This document shows positions 13,001-25,735 of a DNA stretch of 64,000 bases, one piece after another (position 1 is the first letter of the stretch; every line of letters begins with the position of its first letter). The stretch covers positions 1,453 to 65,452 of the forward strand of contig VZTI01003260.1 of the NCBI GenBank assembly GCA_013397865.1, in the 5' to 3' direction. This stretch comes from Struthidea cinerea. Its lineage: Eukaryota > Chordata > Aves > Passeriformes > Corcoracidae. The notes under the pieces were generated by a model that saw nothing but the letters and a program-made list of their open reading frames with translations, ran no database searches and was not told the origin of the DNA. Position numbers and translations under genes: made by a program.

Positions 13001-16000
13001 ACAGATAATGAATCATATAATACTCTAATCTCCTGACAACTTTAACTCACATGTTTCACAATATGTTTTAATTTTTTTGTTTTAATTACTTCTTTTCCTT
13101 TACCAAAAAACCCCAAATTGTAAGCAACATAAGCAGGTAGAGAAACAGAAAGATTAAGAGGTCATGATTAGGGAAAGATGAACAAATAATATAGAAAGAT
13201 TATGCAGATAAACATCTTTAGTAACAGTTCTTGATGCTAATGGCAGAATTTGTAAGGTAGAATAACTGACTGCACTATGTAATCTGTCATGATAAGAAAC
13301 GATGATAAGGAATTTCCTGAAGAAAAGGTGGTATGTTGAACATCTGCCACTTCCTTGCTTTTTTCTCATGACCCAGTCTTTCCTCCTTTGCATGAAAGTG
13401 TCAAAGGAGCAGCTGTCCAAGTGTATTTTATAGGTTATGCAAACATAGTGTTTATTAGACAATATATTGCTTCAAAAATGAGTGTGTTTACAACTATTCG
13501 TATTTCTCCTCAGAAGCCACTAATCTATCAACGTACATCCCCAAATACAGTTGTTGCTGTGAAAAGTCTAAAGCAGAAAGAAATGTTTGGTTTCTATCAA
13601 AACAGAATGTTCAGTGGTTTTGGGGTTTTATGTTTGTTTGCTTTGGGGCTTCTTTAAGTATTTGCGTAAAACTGAGGTCTTAATAGGAAATTAAAGCTTG
13701 GACTTCATTCCATTGAGATGAAACTAAATGTTCGAATGTTGGAATTCTCACAGAACAAAAATTACAGTTTACATTCAGCTTTTGTGTAATGCTCCTTCGT
13801 TTTCATTTGAAAGTTTTCCAGTTGTTTATCTAGGGGTTGGAGGAATGAAGTGCCTCTGCCACTAAACCCTAACAATGGATTAGTGTTTTCAAATCATTAA
13901 AAATATACTTAAAAATCGTCACGTCATCTCTAGTCTTTAGATTTTCTCAAACAGTATCCCTTGATATTTATTCTAGGAAATAGTTCTAGGAAGTCAGGTT
14001 GATTATTAAGATTTTGGATGGTCAGCATTTCCCCTCAGGGTATTCTACTGACCTACTGAGCTTTTCTGCCAGTTTAACCTCAAATCAGGAAAAACCTTTT
14101 GTTGGCAGAAAAATTCTTTCAGTGTGACCTAGTTGCTAGTTACAGCAAGATTCATCTAATGCAACCTTTCATTTAAAAGCTTTTTGACTGCTGTTACTGT
14201 TGAATAGCTTGGGGTTATTTTTCCTTCCTTCTTGCAGATACTTGTGGGATAAATGCATTCAGGTGTCTTCAAGTGACAAATTGACAAAAGACATTTGAAT
14301 ACACCCTCTTGCTAGTTAGAGTAATTTTTCTCCTTTGTTGAATGCAATGATTTTAAAGATTAATTACTCCATTATAATCACACCGCAGACTGATGCACAT
14401 AATGAGATAACATAGCTGCAGACAATCCTTTTACTGAACCTCTAATTTCAGCACAATCCTATTTGCAACCCTAACACATAGCACGTATGTCACCTTGATT
14501 CATCCTGTAATTGGATACCAACCTCCCAGGAGCAAGGCCAAGGAGCCATCACACCCTCCCGGGGCAGAGCAACCTTCCATTAGAAGGGAGACCTCTGACA
14601 GTGCCACAGCCTCACGCTGCTGCCACAACTGCTTCTCGCTGTCACTGACAGTAATAGGGTAGCCTCCCGTTCCACAAACAGTGTCTGTTCACAGAAGAAC
14701 GTTTTATTTGACTTGACAGCAGATTTTCTCAGAGAATGAGATTGCTTTTGCAAGAGAGGCAGTAACTTGCAGACAAATAAAACTGACAGGCGCTTTTTTT
14801 TCCCCCCCATGAAGCACCAGTTTGTGCCAATAATACAAAAAACTTAAAGGCATCCATGAAGTGTCAACTTGCAATGAAACTGGTTTTAGTATTTCATGCC
14901 AGTTGTTTGTTTTTTTCTCCCCAGGAAGAATTCATCCAGTGATGCTATAGGAACTCACTAATTTGCATTACTCTTCATAATACAACAAAAAGTGGGCAGG
15001 AAGGTCTTCTCAGTATAAGCAGAGAGAAAATGTGAAAATTTATGGCTGGGGCCAAAATTTAGACATTATTTCCTCTCACTCAAATAATGGACAATTACAG
15101 CTACTATAAGAATAAAAAGATATGAAGGACATGGTAAATACCAATGAAATATTTCATATTCCATACAGTAAGAATATATGGCATGATACAGAATTCCGGT
15201 TTCTGCTGCAGGACTTGCATCCTTCAAGAGGTCAATGGGATGGGCCAGTGCACATCCTTAACAGTGCTTTGACCTTACTGGAAATGCACCCACAACTTTT
15301 TAAGGAAAAGGGCTCTAGAATGCAGCCTTCAATCCTGTGCTCTGGTGCAATGTCTACAGTAAAGAAAATTCAAATCCATTGAACAACAGCTGTGCTTTCT
15401 CTCTTTGCCACTCAGTTTTCCATGTAACCTTCTTCTTTACCTACTTCAATTTACTTCCCTACTTCTTCCTTTTCTTTACTTCCTTTGGCTTGAAGGCTAA
15501 CTGGGGAGTATATTGACCCAATTTTACATATAAATATAACATGGAGAGACAGCAAAAAATTTAAGTATTCAGCTTTCCAAGCGCTTATAATTTAAAACTG
15601 CACATGTTTATTCTGAGACTTAATAGTGGAACGCTGTATTTTCATGCAGAGGAAGTTACAAAAATGAGCTTTTTATTAACACTGCAAATTATGTTACAGT
15701 CAAATAAAATTATATGAGTAAACCAGACAAATAAAACTAATTCCGTTGTGAGAAGTTTCAGAAAAAGTCCTCCTTTTTTCTGGTTCCGGCACCAAGATAA
15801 AGAGTTACCAATATTATATCATTAGAAAAATTAATTTGCTGATCATAAGCCTGAGGGGACTACACTGTTACCTAGCAACTAGTGACAGTAGCCTTTTTTT
15901 AATAAATTAACCCCTTGATGAATGTGAAATGCATAACTGGTCTGTGGGATTCACAGCTTCCTTGCTGTTCTGAGGCTGTTTCTGACCACATCAGAATGAA

Positions 16001-18430
16001 GTCCATTTGTTTTGCCATTGCACATGGCCTCCACTTGGCCTCTGAAAACACAAAATTACTGCACATCTCTCTTCATGACCAACAACTCCCATAAAGGTGG
16101 ATATGTCCCATTACATTGTCTCATGTTGCCAGCAGCCTCAGCCCAGAGGAGACCTCTGTGTGACTGGGGTTTCTACACAGCACAGCTTTTTCTGAGAAGT
16201 CCAAAGTTCCCAGACAAGGAAATGATTCTATATCTTTTACACTTTTTCCTGCATTAACCAGTGCAAAAATTTAAATGTGGTGGCCAAGTAGTACTTCCAC
16301 AAGGCATCCTTGAAGATCCTGTGTTCATGATACAATTTCCATTTTTTTCTAAAAACACACAGTTTGAAGATGTTGTTTAGCAGGTATGAGAAATAGCCAT
16401 GAGTTTCTGATAATGGAAGTTTATAAAAGGCAAATATTTGGGTGGTCAACACTTCCAGCGAGTCATGAGCTCTAGTTAAGCCCTGGAAACTAAATGGGTT
16501 ATTATTTGAAATCAACTCTCAAACTTCATCTGTTACCTAAGTGCCAGGAGGCCGTAACAACCCATCAGCAAGTCTGACTTACTGAAGTCGCTTCCTAGAA
16601 CTGTATTTACAATGGATGGAATTCCTAAGATCGGTCCCGATAACAAACATTAAAACCAATACCTCTCCCACAGCAACATAAATCTGGAGCAAGTCCACTG
16701 AAATTAACTGAGCTGTGGTACACATGAAATCAGAGTGAGATCCCAGATGTCAGTTTTTGACAAAGAACAAGAAAACCCACCATTTTCAAGGTTTATACTT
16801 AAAGATTTTGTAGTGAGTAAACATAGAAGCACCACTATCTAAACAACCTTTTTGTGTCTTGACCTCTGCACCTGATCCAGTGGGAGCTGAGAATGCCACA
16901 TAAACTCATACAGAGTTTAATGGAGGCAGCAGCAAAATTCAAAAGAAACAGGATCAGATTCAGGGCATGAGGGGCACTCAGGATGTGGTGAACAGTGAAA
17001 GCAGCTTCTCACAAAGCCAGGTCTGGCAGACTTTGAAATCTGTGTAAAGCTATGTGAAACTGAATTTTTTCAAGAAGTTTCAAATATATTCCTGTGTAAA
17101 TACAAACAGGTTGGACTGCAGATGATATTTTCTTTGTACGTCCTCTTGCTACACAGCAAAGACACTTATGTGTAACACGGCTTTTTTTTAACACCACAAG
17201 CCTCATATATTATGGGGCTCTTAAAATGTCAGAGGAAAGATGTTGAATATACCACGTAACTATGGTGGTTGGCCAGAACCGTTTTTTTGCTGGTTTTGTG
17301 GTCCTTGGAGAAGTCCTTCAGAGAGGTGATTTTCACTCTGCAATGTGAATACCCATCTAGCTCCAATATTAGAGAGAACATCTTCAGCAGGAAAAGTTGG
17401 AAGTGTCCCAAGAAAGGGGGAACATCTTATTTAAAGAGAATATGCAGGCAAAAGAAATTATATTAAATTCAAATGAAAACAAGATAAAGCATTAGAAAAC
17501 TGGTTACAGAACTCTGCTACAGGAAAAACTGTATGAGAAAAAATTTCAAAGCTGAACACTTTATAGAAAAAGGTTCTGAACTGATTAGTGACAAGCAAAA
17601 AATAGAGGTCAGAGAAACTATGCTTGTGTTAATTGGAGTGGAAAATAATTGCTCATGAGACGACCATCTCTCCCTTTTAACTGGTTTACTATTTCTCATT
17701 CTTTACCTTTTCTGACCTATTTTATCTTAAAATGCCCTTTTTCAACAATAATTGTCTTTATTGTCTCAACATTTGCACAAATAGCCAATTTTTGCTTGAC
17801 AGCTTGACTTTTAATGATGTCTTTTCTGACCTTTTATTTTTTGTATTCCCTGGATGTATTTATTAACCTTACTTTGATTTGTTGCGAGTGTGCTGACACA
17901 GCACTAACTCTGGTTTCAGCTTGTTAGCTGTAAGCAGGAGTTATACCTGAGTCCTCCTAATGTCACCAAGAAAATCTGATTCTCCTGCCTCTGCATCCTG
18001 AGTCCTTAAACCTCTGGATAATGTAGCAACCTGTGAAGCACATGCATTCCTACAGGCCAAGCTAAAGAAAAATGTGATTAGTAATTAGGTGTCATGATTT
18101 ATACATCTGTTTCTTCTAGATCCTACTTGCTTCAAAAGTACTAATGCTTGATTAATGTGGTCCTCCTTTTGAAATCTCAGCTGAAAATACTAAGTCCTGG
18201 GTGAACAGATGGTGAATTAAATTGAATGATAAAAGGGAAGAAGCTAAAGCACTTTCGAACAAGAAATAGGCAGGCACAGGATGGAAACAGCATTTTCATT
18301 CCTTAAAGGGGAAATACACAATATGCCTTGCTGACTAGGGTAGGACCCTCCTAAATATTCCATATCTTTGTTTGTGGTTTTCTCTTTATTTAATTCTTAA
18401 TCTTTTTTTAGCACAGTGTGTAACACGGAA
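4065..18430. other. Long AT-rich intergenic stretch, no gene seen
   Basis: About 14 kb of anonymous AT-rich sequence. It holds many short open frames (up to about 113 codons) but none with a recognisable domain or exon-like structure. I noted a (CCTT)n tract at 5986-6006 and a weak TATA/AATAAA pair at about 5886-5912 that may be an old LTR remnant. No CR1 fragment was recognised by eye. Conserved non-coding elements cannot be judged from one sequence. Confidence 0.5.
5986..6006. repeat. (CCTT)n microsatellite
   Basis: Five uninterrupted CCTT units form a short pyrimidine tract within anonymous AT-rich DNA. Confidence 0.85.
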
Positions 18431-18449
18431 AAACACTGAAATAGCAGTT

Positions 18450-19104
18450 TCACCAGAAAAACACTGAAACCTCCAGTTCCTTCTCAGAACATATCCTGTT
18501 CATATCCATGCTATAAGGGGGGGCAGGTTCCCTCTGCAGAACTGCCTGTTCAGTCCAGGTGAATACTCTTCCATCCTGGGAAATACTGGTTTTTTGGGGG
18601 TTATACTGCACTGCCAAGATACCCCACGGGTCCCAGATCACCAGAGGAGAAGGGACCAACTGAAAAGGCACAGGAGAGCATATCTCTATCCTTTTAGTTG
18701 AAGGGGAAGGATGAGTCCTCAGCATGAAGAATTCTGTAGCAGAGTACAGGAGAGAGTTCCTGTAGAGACTCCTCCGCCACTGCAAGGATGCAGCTGAAAA
18801 GACAGGGCAACTCCTGGAAGTGTTCTGCTTCTGCTGAGCTTCTGTTGCTTGTGTCATTAACATCTGGAGCTTCTGAGCTTATTGTAAGACTATCACATTT
18901 CTGGTTTATAGCATCCCATATCTCCAGTGCAGTATGCTTTACTGAACCACCAATAAATCCAGCAGCAGATGTGTGTGTGCATCTCATCTGCGAAGTTATG
19001 CCTCTCTGAGACAGCCTTTCAATATTGTGTTTTCTACTGCCAGTCCACTTGAAGGGACTTTGTTCTATCCTTTTGGCTGCTAACCCTTCTTCTCCAAATC
19101 CCAT
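18450..19104 (-). other. Overlapping unexplained open frames (136-137 codons)
   Basis: Two minus-strand open frames, 18694-19104 (136 codons) and 18450-18863 (137 codons), overlap in different frames and together span 655 bases. This is longer than expected for the AT-rich surroundings and the stretch is somewhat GC-richer. The upstream frame begins MGFGEEGLAAKRIE and the downstream one ends in CSEKELEVSVFFW. I recognise no domain, signal peptide or catalytic motif. A single frameshift could join them, which would fit a decayed retrogene or old retroviral segment, but chance openness cannot be excluded. Confidence 0.25.
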
Positions 19105-20074
19105 TGCTTAAAATAAAACCTTTGAATGGGATGTTTAGACAGTTTTATGCACATAAAAAGCAAGCAGATGTATAGAACATTTTGTAATTCCTCCCTGTGT
19201 CCTTCTAGGCTGGTTCTTAGAAGATTAGAGAAAACTATTAAGCACACACAAATGTGTTCACTTTGTTTCACACATCTGCTCTTTCAAAGTGGAACTTCTG
19301 TGGAGGAGTTTTGGAGAATCACATCAAATAGGACAAGAGCACCACAACACACTGGTTGGTAAACCAACACTCAGGAAATGCTAAACTCCAGAGGCTGATC
19401 TGAGGGGGGGAAAAAAAGGTGTGGAGTTTATTATAGAGATTGAAGTATCTATACCAAATGCTTATAAGATCTGGTTTGATCCAGATATCCACCCCCACAA
19501 TACTTGAAGCAAAATATTACACAACCATGATCTTTGAATTACTAACTTCATAATGTGGGTCAAAATTTTACTTGTGTTTCATCTGTCCATTGTTTTCCTT
19601 TGAATCTTTTTTACTAGTTTGGAGCGCAGCTGGCCACTAAGTCTTGGCATTTGGTGGGATTGAGGGTATATGAAGATAGTACTCTTCAAAAAAAAATGCA
19701 GTGCAGATCCTCATCAGACATAGCTGCACCTGTGTTAGTCACCCATGTACCCGCCCTTCCTACAGCTTTAATCAGCCTTGGGAGAAATAGGGTGGGTGAG
19801 CACAACAAAGCACATTAAGATGTCTCAGCATGTGGTGTCTTGGACGTGGTTTTCAGGGGTACTGAGCTTCAGAACTGAAGCAGTTTGTATTTTTCAATTC
19901 TTTCTACATGCATCCTTCACCACTGTTACCCAAAAAGAGGAAAAAAGGCCTGTGTCCTTGGATCAGATGCAGAAAGAAGAAGAAATTCATTATTGCTCCT
20001 ACTGCAATTTCTCTGACATTTGGAGGCTGAATGTTCTGCAGATGAGGGAAATAGTTCAGAAAGTGTGCGAAGAA

Positions 20075-20095
20075 TGTGTTTGTGTGTGTGTGTGC
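20075..20095. repeat. (GT)n microsatellite
   Basis: A run of alternating GT with one TTT interruption, ending in GCGC. Short and simple. Confidence 0.85.
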
Positions 20096-21166
20096 GCTCT
20101 CTGGTTCATTTGATATCAGGAGAACTGACGGTCAAATCAGAAAATGGGTGAAGATTAAAGGTGAATAAAAATACTTGCAAATATACAGGATTTAAAATAT
20201 GAACTTGCTTTCTCTACCAGATGGAGAAGATGCAGAGAGAGACAGTCAACAAAAGGAACCATTGCAAATATTTCTTGTTAATTTCCACTGGCACAACCTA
20301 CTTGGATGTGCAACAGAAGCAGCTGCCTAAGCTATTTTTAAGTTAAGTTTCCTAATACTTGCTGGAGATGAAGTTACTTACTTCAAGATCATGTTACTGG
20401 CCACACTGGAACATGGTGTTATTCCAACTACTGACAATACATAGCAACAGGGATTTAAAAGTGCTGAATGTTCCCTAATTCTGTCTAAATGTAATTACTG
20501 ATTTAGCATGCAGCGTATATTTGTTTTCCTATTATTTTCCCTAAACAATTAAATACAATATATAAAACACAAAAATGCATAAATATCACAGTGCTCAGTG
20601 CCTCACATTTGATTGACTACAGGAATTGCTGAGATGAGAAATGAGCTGAAAAGCACAATTTCAACTTTAGAATTTAGTTACTTAAACAGTACTGCTTAAT
20701 AATCTTCTTGTTGAATGCTTAGTGATCCATTTGATAAGAAAGCATTCATAATACTCCTGCAAGCACTGGGAGATGGCTCAGTGTCTTCAGTATCCTCTCT
20801 GAATTTATTTTTCTTGGCCAAGAAAAAAATACTCCAAGCCCTATATGCGTTTTAAATGTTCAGATTTTTGGATAGAACTCTCTCTGAGTACCTCTGCCTC
20901 ACCTAATCATCCGGGCACCTGTTCCCTAAGTGGGGCCAGGTTTTACCCTGTGGGTGGGTATCACCACAGCCAGGTCTCCTGCAGGGGCCGAGCTGCTTGG
21001 CATGCCTAGATCCCAGCACCATCTGTGTGCAGAGTCAAAGGAGAGGCAGGGAAAGTCACCTTTTGAGTAACAGACTAATCCCTAAAGGAGCTGTGCAGGA
21101 AGCAGGAGGTTTGTGATCCTCCAGAGCACAAGGGGAATCAAAACGGCTCTCTGGGGCTTTTTTGAG

Positions 21167-21238
21167 GGATTTGATTTGATTTGATTTCACTTCATTTTAT
21201 TTCACTTCCTTTCATTTTATTTTATTTTATTGATTTGG
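21167..21238. repeat. Degenerate pentanucleotide tract (GATTT / ATTTC / ATTTT)n
   Basis: Begins as GATTT units, becomes TTCATTTTATTTCAC-type units and ends as ATTTT units, followed by a GGTT-rich T/G stretch. It is low-complexity and possibly an old poly-A-like retroposon tail read on the other strand. Confidence 0.8.
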
Positions 21239-22410
21239 TTTAGTTTGGGGTTTTTGGTTGGTTGGTTTGGGGATTTTTTAATTGTTTTTCTTTTCTGTTT
21301 GTGTGTTCATCTTCTAGACGTTCTGATGCCACCTGCAGGCGAAATTTCCTCTGACACTGGTCTCGCCCGTCCCCTTTTATCTCCTCTGGCACTTGCCAGA
21401 CCCTTCATAGCGATGCAACACAGCAACACCGAAAAATGAAACAACCCACCACCCTCCTTTTGCTGTGGTAGTTTCTGACAAGTCAGTGAATTAAATCAGC
21501 TTTTGGAGGTCTCATCAGTGTCGAGGGCAGTACTAAAGGTGTGGCACTCAGCAGCAGAACCCATGCTTCTGGCATAGCCAAGCAAGACTACCAGTCACAA
21601 CAGTAGATGGTTTATGGCAATGCAGTGATATTTCTGATGTTTGGGGATTTTTTCCCATTTCTGCTTCTAAAACAGGAATATTAATAGAATGGAATATCCA
21701 TGCATGTAACCACTGTGGCATTCTTAGAATGACACTCCATATATATTGTACTTTTAATTTGAAGAACTGCTTAAATGATCTCTTTTTCATAATAGCTGTT
21801 ATCCGTTTTCACTTTCAAAAACAAAATCTAAATGCAAAATGAAAGACTACATACAAACATGCTATTTCAAATCTGATCAATTTAGTATGGTTTTTCATAA
21901 ATGCTTCCTGTGCTCATTACAGTTTTGCAATTAAAACTGAAGGAAAACAATAATTTTATACTGACATTGCACTGATGATAGGGCCATCTCCACTATATAC
22001 ATGTTTAACTCATTCATTATTACAATTTTTAATTAGGAAAAAGGAAATGAAGTAAAGTTTCCTTCTCCCTAGGTGATCAATTAGACTTCCCTATTCTTAT
22101 TTCTCTCCTCTCCTCATTATTACGAGTAACATGAAATTACATGGTTTAGTTGCTATTTCCATCTGAAAGCAGGGCGCTCTGTTACAACAGACTATTGAGC
22201 TAAAATACAAAATTTTGATTGAGAAATAAAGTCAGATCGCTGTAGTAACTATTTGATTTAAAAAATGCATTTCAAGGAAAATATTTTTTATACTATTTAA
22301 GTACTGATGAATTAATGGTTAGGCAGCAAGAGGACTGAACACTGCAGTGAAGAATCTCAGTTATAATGCTGTTCTGTTCTAATTATTCAGGAGGATAGTT
22401 ACCCGATCTA

Positions 22411-23444
22411 AAAGAATCATAAATAGTTGGGTTGGAAGGAACCTTAAAGATCATCTGGTTTCCTGATGGAAACTGCCTGCCATGGAAAGAGATATATTTC
22501 ACTAGACCAGGTTGCTCAAAGCCCCATCCAGCCTGGCCTTGTACGCTTCCAGGGGTGGGACATCTGCAGCTGCTGTGGGCAACCTGTGCCTTCCCACCCT
22601 CACAGAAAAGAATTTCTTCATAATACCTGATCTAAACTTACCTTCTGTCAGTTTGAAGCCCTTATCCCTTGTCCTGTCACTCCATGCTCTTGTAAAAAGT
22701 CCCTCTCTGCCTTTCTTGTGGGATCCCTTCAGGTACTGGAAGGTCACAATTCGGTCCCCTCAAAGCCTTCTCTACTCCAGGCTGAACAACCCCAATTCTC
22801 TCAGCCTTTCCTCATAGCAGAGCTGCTCCATCTCTCTGATCACCTTGGTGGCCTCCTCCGGACTCACTCCAACAGCTCCATGTCCTTCCTGTGCTGGGAC
22901 CCCAGAGCTGGAGGCAGCTCTGCAGGTGGGGTCTCACCCGAGCGGGGCAGAGGGGCAGAATCCCCTCCCTCCCCTGCTGCCCACGGGCTTTGGATGCAGC
23001 CCAGGACACACTTGGCTTTCTGGGCTGGGAGTGCCCACGGCCGGCTCATGTCCAGCTCTCACCCCCAGCACCCCCTGGTCCTTCTGGGCAGGGCTGCTCT
23101 CGATCTGTTCATCCCCAGCCTGGGTTGGCACCAGGGGTTGTCCTGACCCAGGTGCAGCACCAGCACTTGGCCTTGTTAAACCTCATGATGTTCCCATGGG
23201 CCATTTGTCAAGCTTGTCCAGGGCCCTCTGCACCATCCCAGGTGCAGAGTCCAGCACTTTCCCTTGTTGAACTCCACATGGTTGGTGATTGCTCAGCTCT
23301 CCAATTCATCAAGGCCTCTCTGCAGGGCCTCCCTGCCTCTGAGGGAGTCAACAGCTCCTCCCAGTTTTGTATCATCTGCAAATTTGCTGAATATCCCTCC
23401 CAGTCTGGCATGCAGGTCATTTATGAAGATGTTGAAAAGCATAG
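22411..23444 (-). mobile_element. CR1 LINE, 3' part (interrupted by LTR)
   Basis: Opens with the reverse complement of the CR1 3' terminus (GAATCATAAATAGTTGGGTT, then GGAAGGAACC), so the element reads on the minus strand. It runs through the characteristic CR1 3' region (GGGCAACCTGTGCC, GCTGAACAACCCC, GGAGGCAGCTCTGCAGGTGG, GAGCGGGGCAGAGGGGCAGA). At 23296-23442 on the minus strand it encodes a reverse-transcriptase segment with FNIFINDL and the FADD catalytic box. The element stops at 23444, where a solo LTR is inserted, and resumes at 24003. It is truncated and not autonomous. Confidence 0.93.
23296..23442 (-). pseudogene. CR1 reverse transcriptase fragment (FADD box)
   Basis: Forty-nine codons on the minus strand read LFNIFINDL near the start and then SKFADDTKLGG, which matches CR1 ORF2 reverse transcriptase around catalytic motif C (F/Y-A-D-D). 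Both catalytic Asp codons remain. The frame ends at a stop shortly after LDELES, and upstream it runs straight into LTR sequence, so the protein cannot be made whole. The open frame visible further right (to 23646) is LTR DNA read by chance in the same frame. Confidence 0.85.
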
Positions 23445-24002
23445 TGTCGCTTGGTCGAGCCTCAGGTGGAGCTATCCCTTCAAAGGAGGCTTCAGTGACC
23501 TTCCTGCAGACACGAATCATCTGTCTTCGTTGATCAGGCTGCGCTGGCTCCCAACCCAGACAGCAGACCTCAAGGTGGTTAGGTGTTACCATCCCAAGCA
23601 CCCAGGAGTAAAGGAAGCGAGAGAGAACTTTCCGTATGAATTCCAAGGGTTTATTTCCTCGAAGGGGTCAGGGATGAAAAAGCCAAGGGACAGGGTTGTG
23701 CAAGCCATTTTATATCAAGAGAAAACAGGGAGAAGCAAACAGAGGCAGCCAACGAGAGGCAACAAGGCAGGAGGATCCCCGTTACAATCCGCCAGTAGAA
23801 CACAACCAGGGGTGGGGAAAACAGTTAAGGGCCAATGAGGAGCTGTACAGCGAAGAACTTTCTAGAACCGGGGCTTGTGCTTCAGTTTTCGACCTCGCCC
23901 ACCGACATATCCTCTGACTCTGATTCATCTGCCCATTGGATGGCTAGGGTCTGATGGGCACAGGGCTGCCACAGCCCAGCAGTGGGCTGGGTCACCACAT
24001 CA
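23445..24002 (-). mobile_element. Solo LTR nested in CR1, 6-bp target duplication
   Basis: A 558-bp insertion splits a CR1. On the minus strand it starts TGATGTGGTGACC and ends CAAGCGACA, giving TG...CA termini. The flanks are GCATAG (23439-23444) and GCACAG (24003-24008), a 6-bp target-site duplication with one C/T change; collapsing them restores continuous CR1 text (TTGAAAAGCACAGGGCCAAG). On the minus strand there is a TATA box (GATATAAAATGG, 23705-23716) and downstream an AATAAA signal (23650-23655), so the LTR reads leftward. A 6-bp duplication is typical of class II (ERVK-like) viruses. No internal viral sequence is present. Confidence 0.9.
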
Positions 24003-24583
24003 GCACAGGGCCAAGAATGGAGCCCTATAGAACCCTGCTAGTGACAGGTCACCAGTGTGATGTCACCCCAATCACTGTAACTTTGGTCACTCATCACATG
24101 ATGTGTTTATCCAGCTGTGTGCTGGACATTTTGTCCAGAAGGATCCTATGAGAGACAGGAACAAAAGCTTTATTGAAATCCAGAATACTACGTCAGTTGG
24201 CTTTCCTTGATCCCATAGGTTGGTTACCTTGTCGCAAAAAGAATTATATTTGACAAGCAAGACTTTCCCCTCAGAAAGATGTGCTTGCTGTAACCAATGG
24301 CTGCATTGTCCTCTACCGAATTTTTTTTCACTACCTCTTATATATTAAATAATATTCTCCATAATTTTACCAGGCACTGAAGTGAAACTGACAGGCCTGT
24401 AGTCCCCAGGGTCATCCTTCTTGCCCTTCTTGAAAATTGGGACATTGTTTTCCAGCTTCTGGGGAACAGAGTCCTCTCCAGATACCCAAGACCATTCAAA
24501 AATCGTGAGAGGCCTCACAATGACATCAGCCAGCTCTTTGAGTATCCTCAGATTAATCCCATCAGGCCCCATAAATTTAGAGG
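24003..24583 (-). mobile_element. CR1 LINE, upstream part (continuation)
   Basis: Continues the minus-strand CR1 beyond the nested LTR, starting with GCACAGGGCCAAGAATGGAG and proceeding through GGTCACCAGTGTGATGTCAC and the region encoding the start of reverse transcriptase. It ends near ATCAGGCCCCATAAATTTAG, where unique AT-rich DNA begins. The 5' truncation is usual for CR1. Confidence 0.9.
24345..24572 (-). pseudogene. CR1 reverse transcriptase N-terminal fragment
   Basis: A 75-codon minus-strand frame begins MGPDGINLRILKELADVIVR and includes PIFKKGKKDDPGDYRPVSFT, then SVPGKIMENII. This is the well-known start of the CR1 reverse transcriptase domain (GPDGI..., PIFKKGKK.DP..YRPVSLTSVPGK). 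The frame is closed at its end and detached from the catalytic box by the nested LTR and further decay. It is a dead fragment, not a host gene. Confidence 0.9.
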
Positions 24584-25492
24584 GATTTGTTACACTTTAA
24601 ACTCACATTCTATGGTTAATGAAAAAGCTGATTGGAAAGGTAGTTAATAATTAACGAGCCTAATCTCTATCTAGTGCATATATAATTAAGAAAGGTGTGA
24701 TTATTCTTTTCTCATTAGCAATTCAATAATTATCTTGTGCCTAATACATCCATACAGACTTCAGCATCTAGCATCCACATAAAAAATTGACTTCAAGATA
24801 TGGTGAGAGGTTGCCTGGCAACAGCTCTTTTATTTTATTTTGAATGGCATTTTTGGGGCAGAGAGTGAGGAAGGGAAGAGCTGAAAAAAAGTTTGACTCG
24901 AGAGGCCTGCCCTGATCTAGATTCCTGTGTTTCTACAGGACTGTGATTCTGCTCGGTGTGGATGTGGGCCCACCTGGGACCGTGCCTTGCGGCTCTGTCA
25001 GTGCCTCGCGCATGGCTCCTCTTTCCCTTTGTGTCTGACTCAAGCTGTGTAGCTCCTTCTTCCACCAAGACAAACTAGCCTCATTAAGAGATACAAATAA
25101 ACTGAGATTATTTTGATGTTGGTCACATGAGGAAGTTCTGTGATGTCTGGCTCCAGAGAGGAATGCTTTCTCTTTGGAGAAAATACGTGCCAGGATAGTC
25201 ACACGGCAAAAAAGGATCTTCATGCAGAGCTGGGTTTAGTTTCCTTTCTGCTGATTGCACAATAGTCCTACTCAGTCCTCCTCAGGGCTACTAAAATTTT
25301 TGTTCTGCTCACATGGAGTGTGAGTCTTGGGACTATAAGCAGCAAATAAACATTCAATTGTAATTTCTCAGAATACTTGGGACTTGTGTCCCCATGACAC
25401 TCAGTTTAGTGTAGATAGGATAGTTCAGTCATTTTTTTAGATTTTTTGAGTGCTTTGTTCTGACTCAATCATAAAGTATTATAAAATACTTT
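24584..25492. other. Intergenic, no gene seen
   Basis: Mixed-composition DNA between the CR1 and the A-rich tract. Open frames of 77 and 96 codons on the minus strand (24835-25223) overlap in different frames and show no recognisable motif. Confidence 0.5.
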
Positions 25493-25735
25493 AAATAAAA
25501 TGAAAATAGGTCAAAGGAAAAGAAAAGGTGAGAAGATTGGAAAAACAAAATACACCATCAAAGCAGTACACTGAGAAGGCAAGATGTAAGCTTAGAGGCA
25601 TGCTAATATGCCAACAGTACAACCCAGAAAACTGAAAAAGAAAGCTAAAAAGGAAAGAACAAAAAGCAAAAACCAAAATAAAACCCACAAAAAAACCCCA
25701 AAAAACCCCAGAAACCAAAAAACAAAAAAACCCAC
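25493..25735. repeat. A-rich low-complexity tract
   Basis: Strongly A-biased, with AAAACCCC-type units near its end, and followed directly by the solo LTR. The minus-strand open frame across it (F-rich) reflects composition. The last five bases, CCCAC, are the left target duplication of the LTR. Confidence 0.75.

Larger units (their letters stand above)
19105..22410. other. Intergenic, no gene seen
   Basis: AT-rich DNA holding a GT microsatellite and a pentanucleotide tract, listed separately. Short open frames only (up to 111 codons at 19778-20113, which runs into the GT tract). Confidence 0.5.

Noticed and set aside
22891..23838. 315-codon plus-strand open frame, one of the longest in the window
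   Set aside because: It reads antisense through a CR1 3' region and then into a solo LTR. The GC-rich antisense CR1 sequence is often open by chance, and there is no domain.
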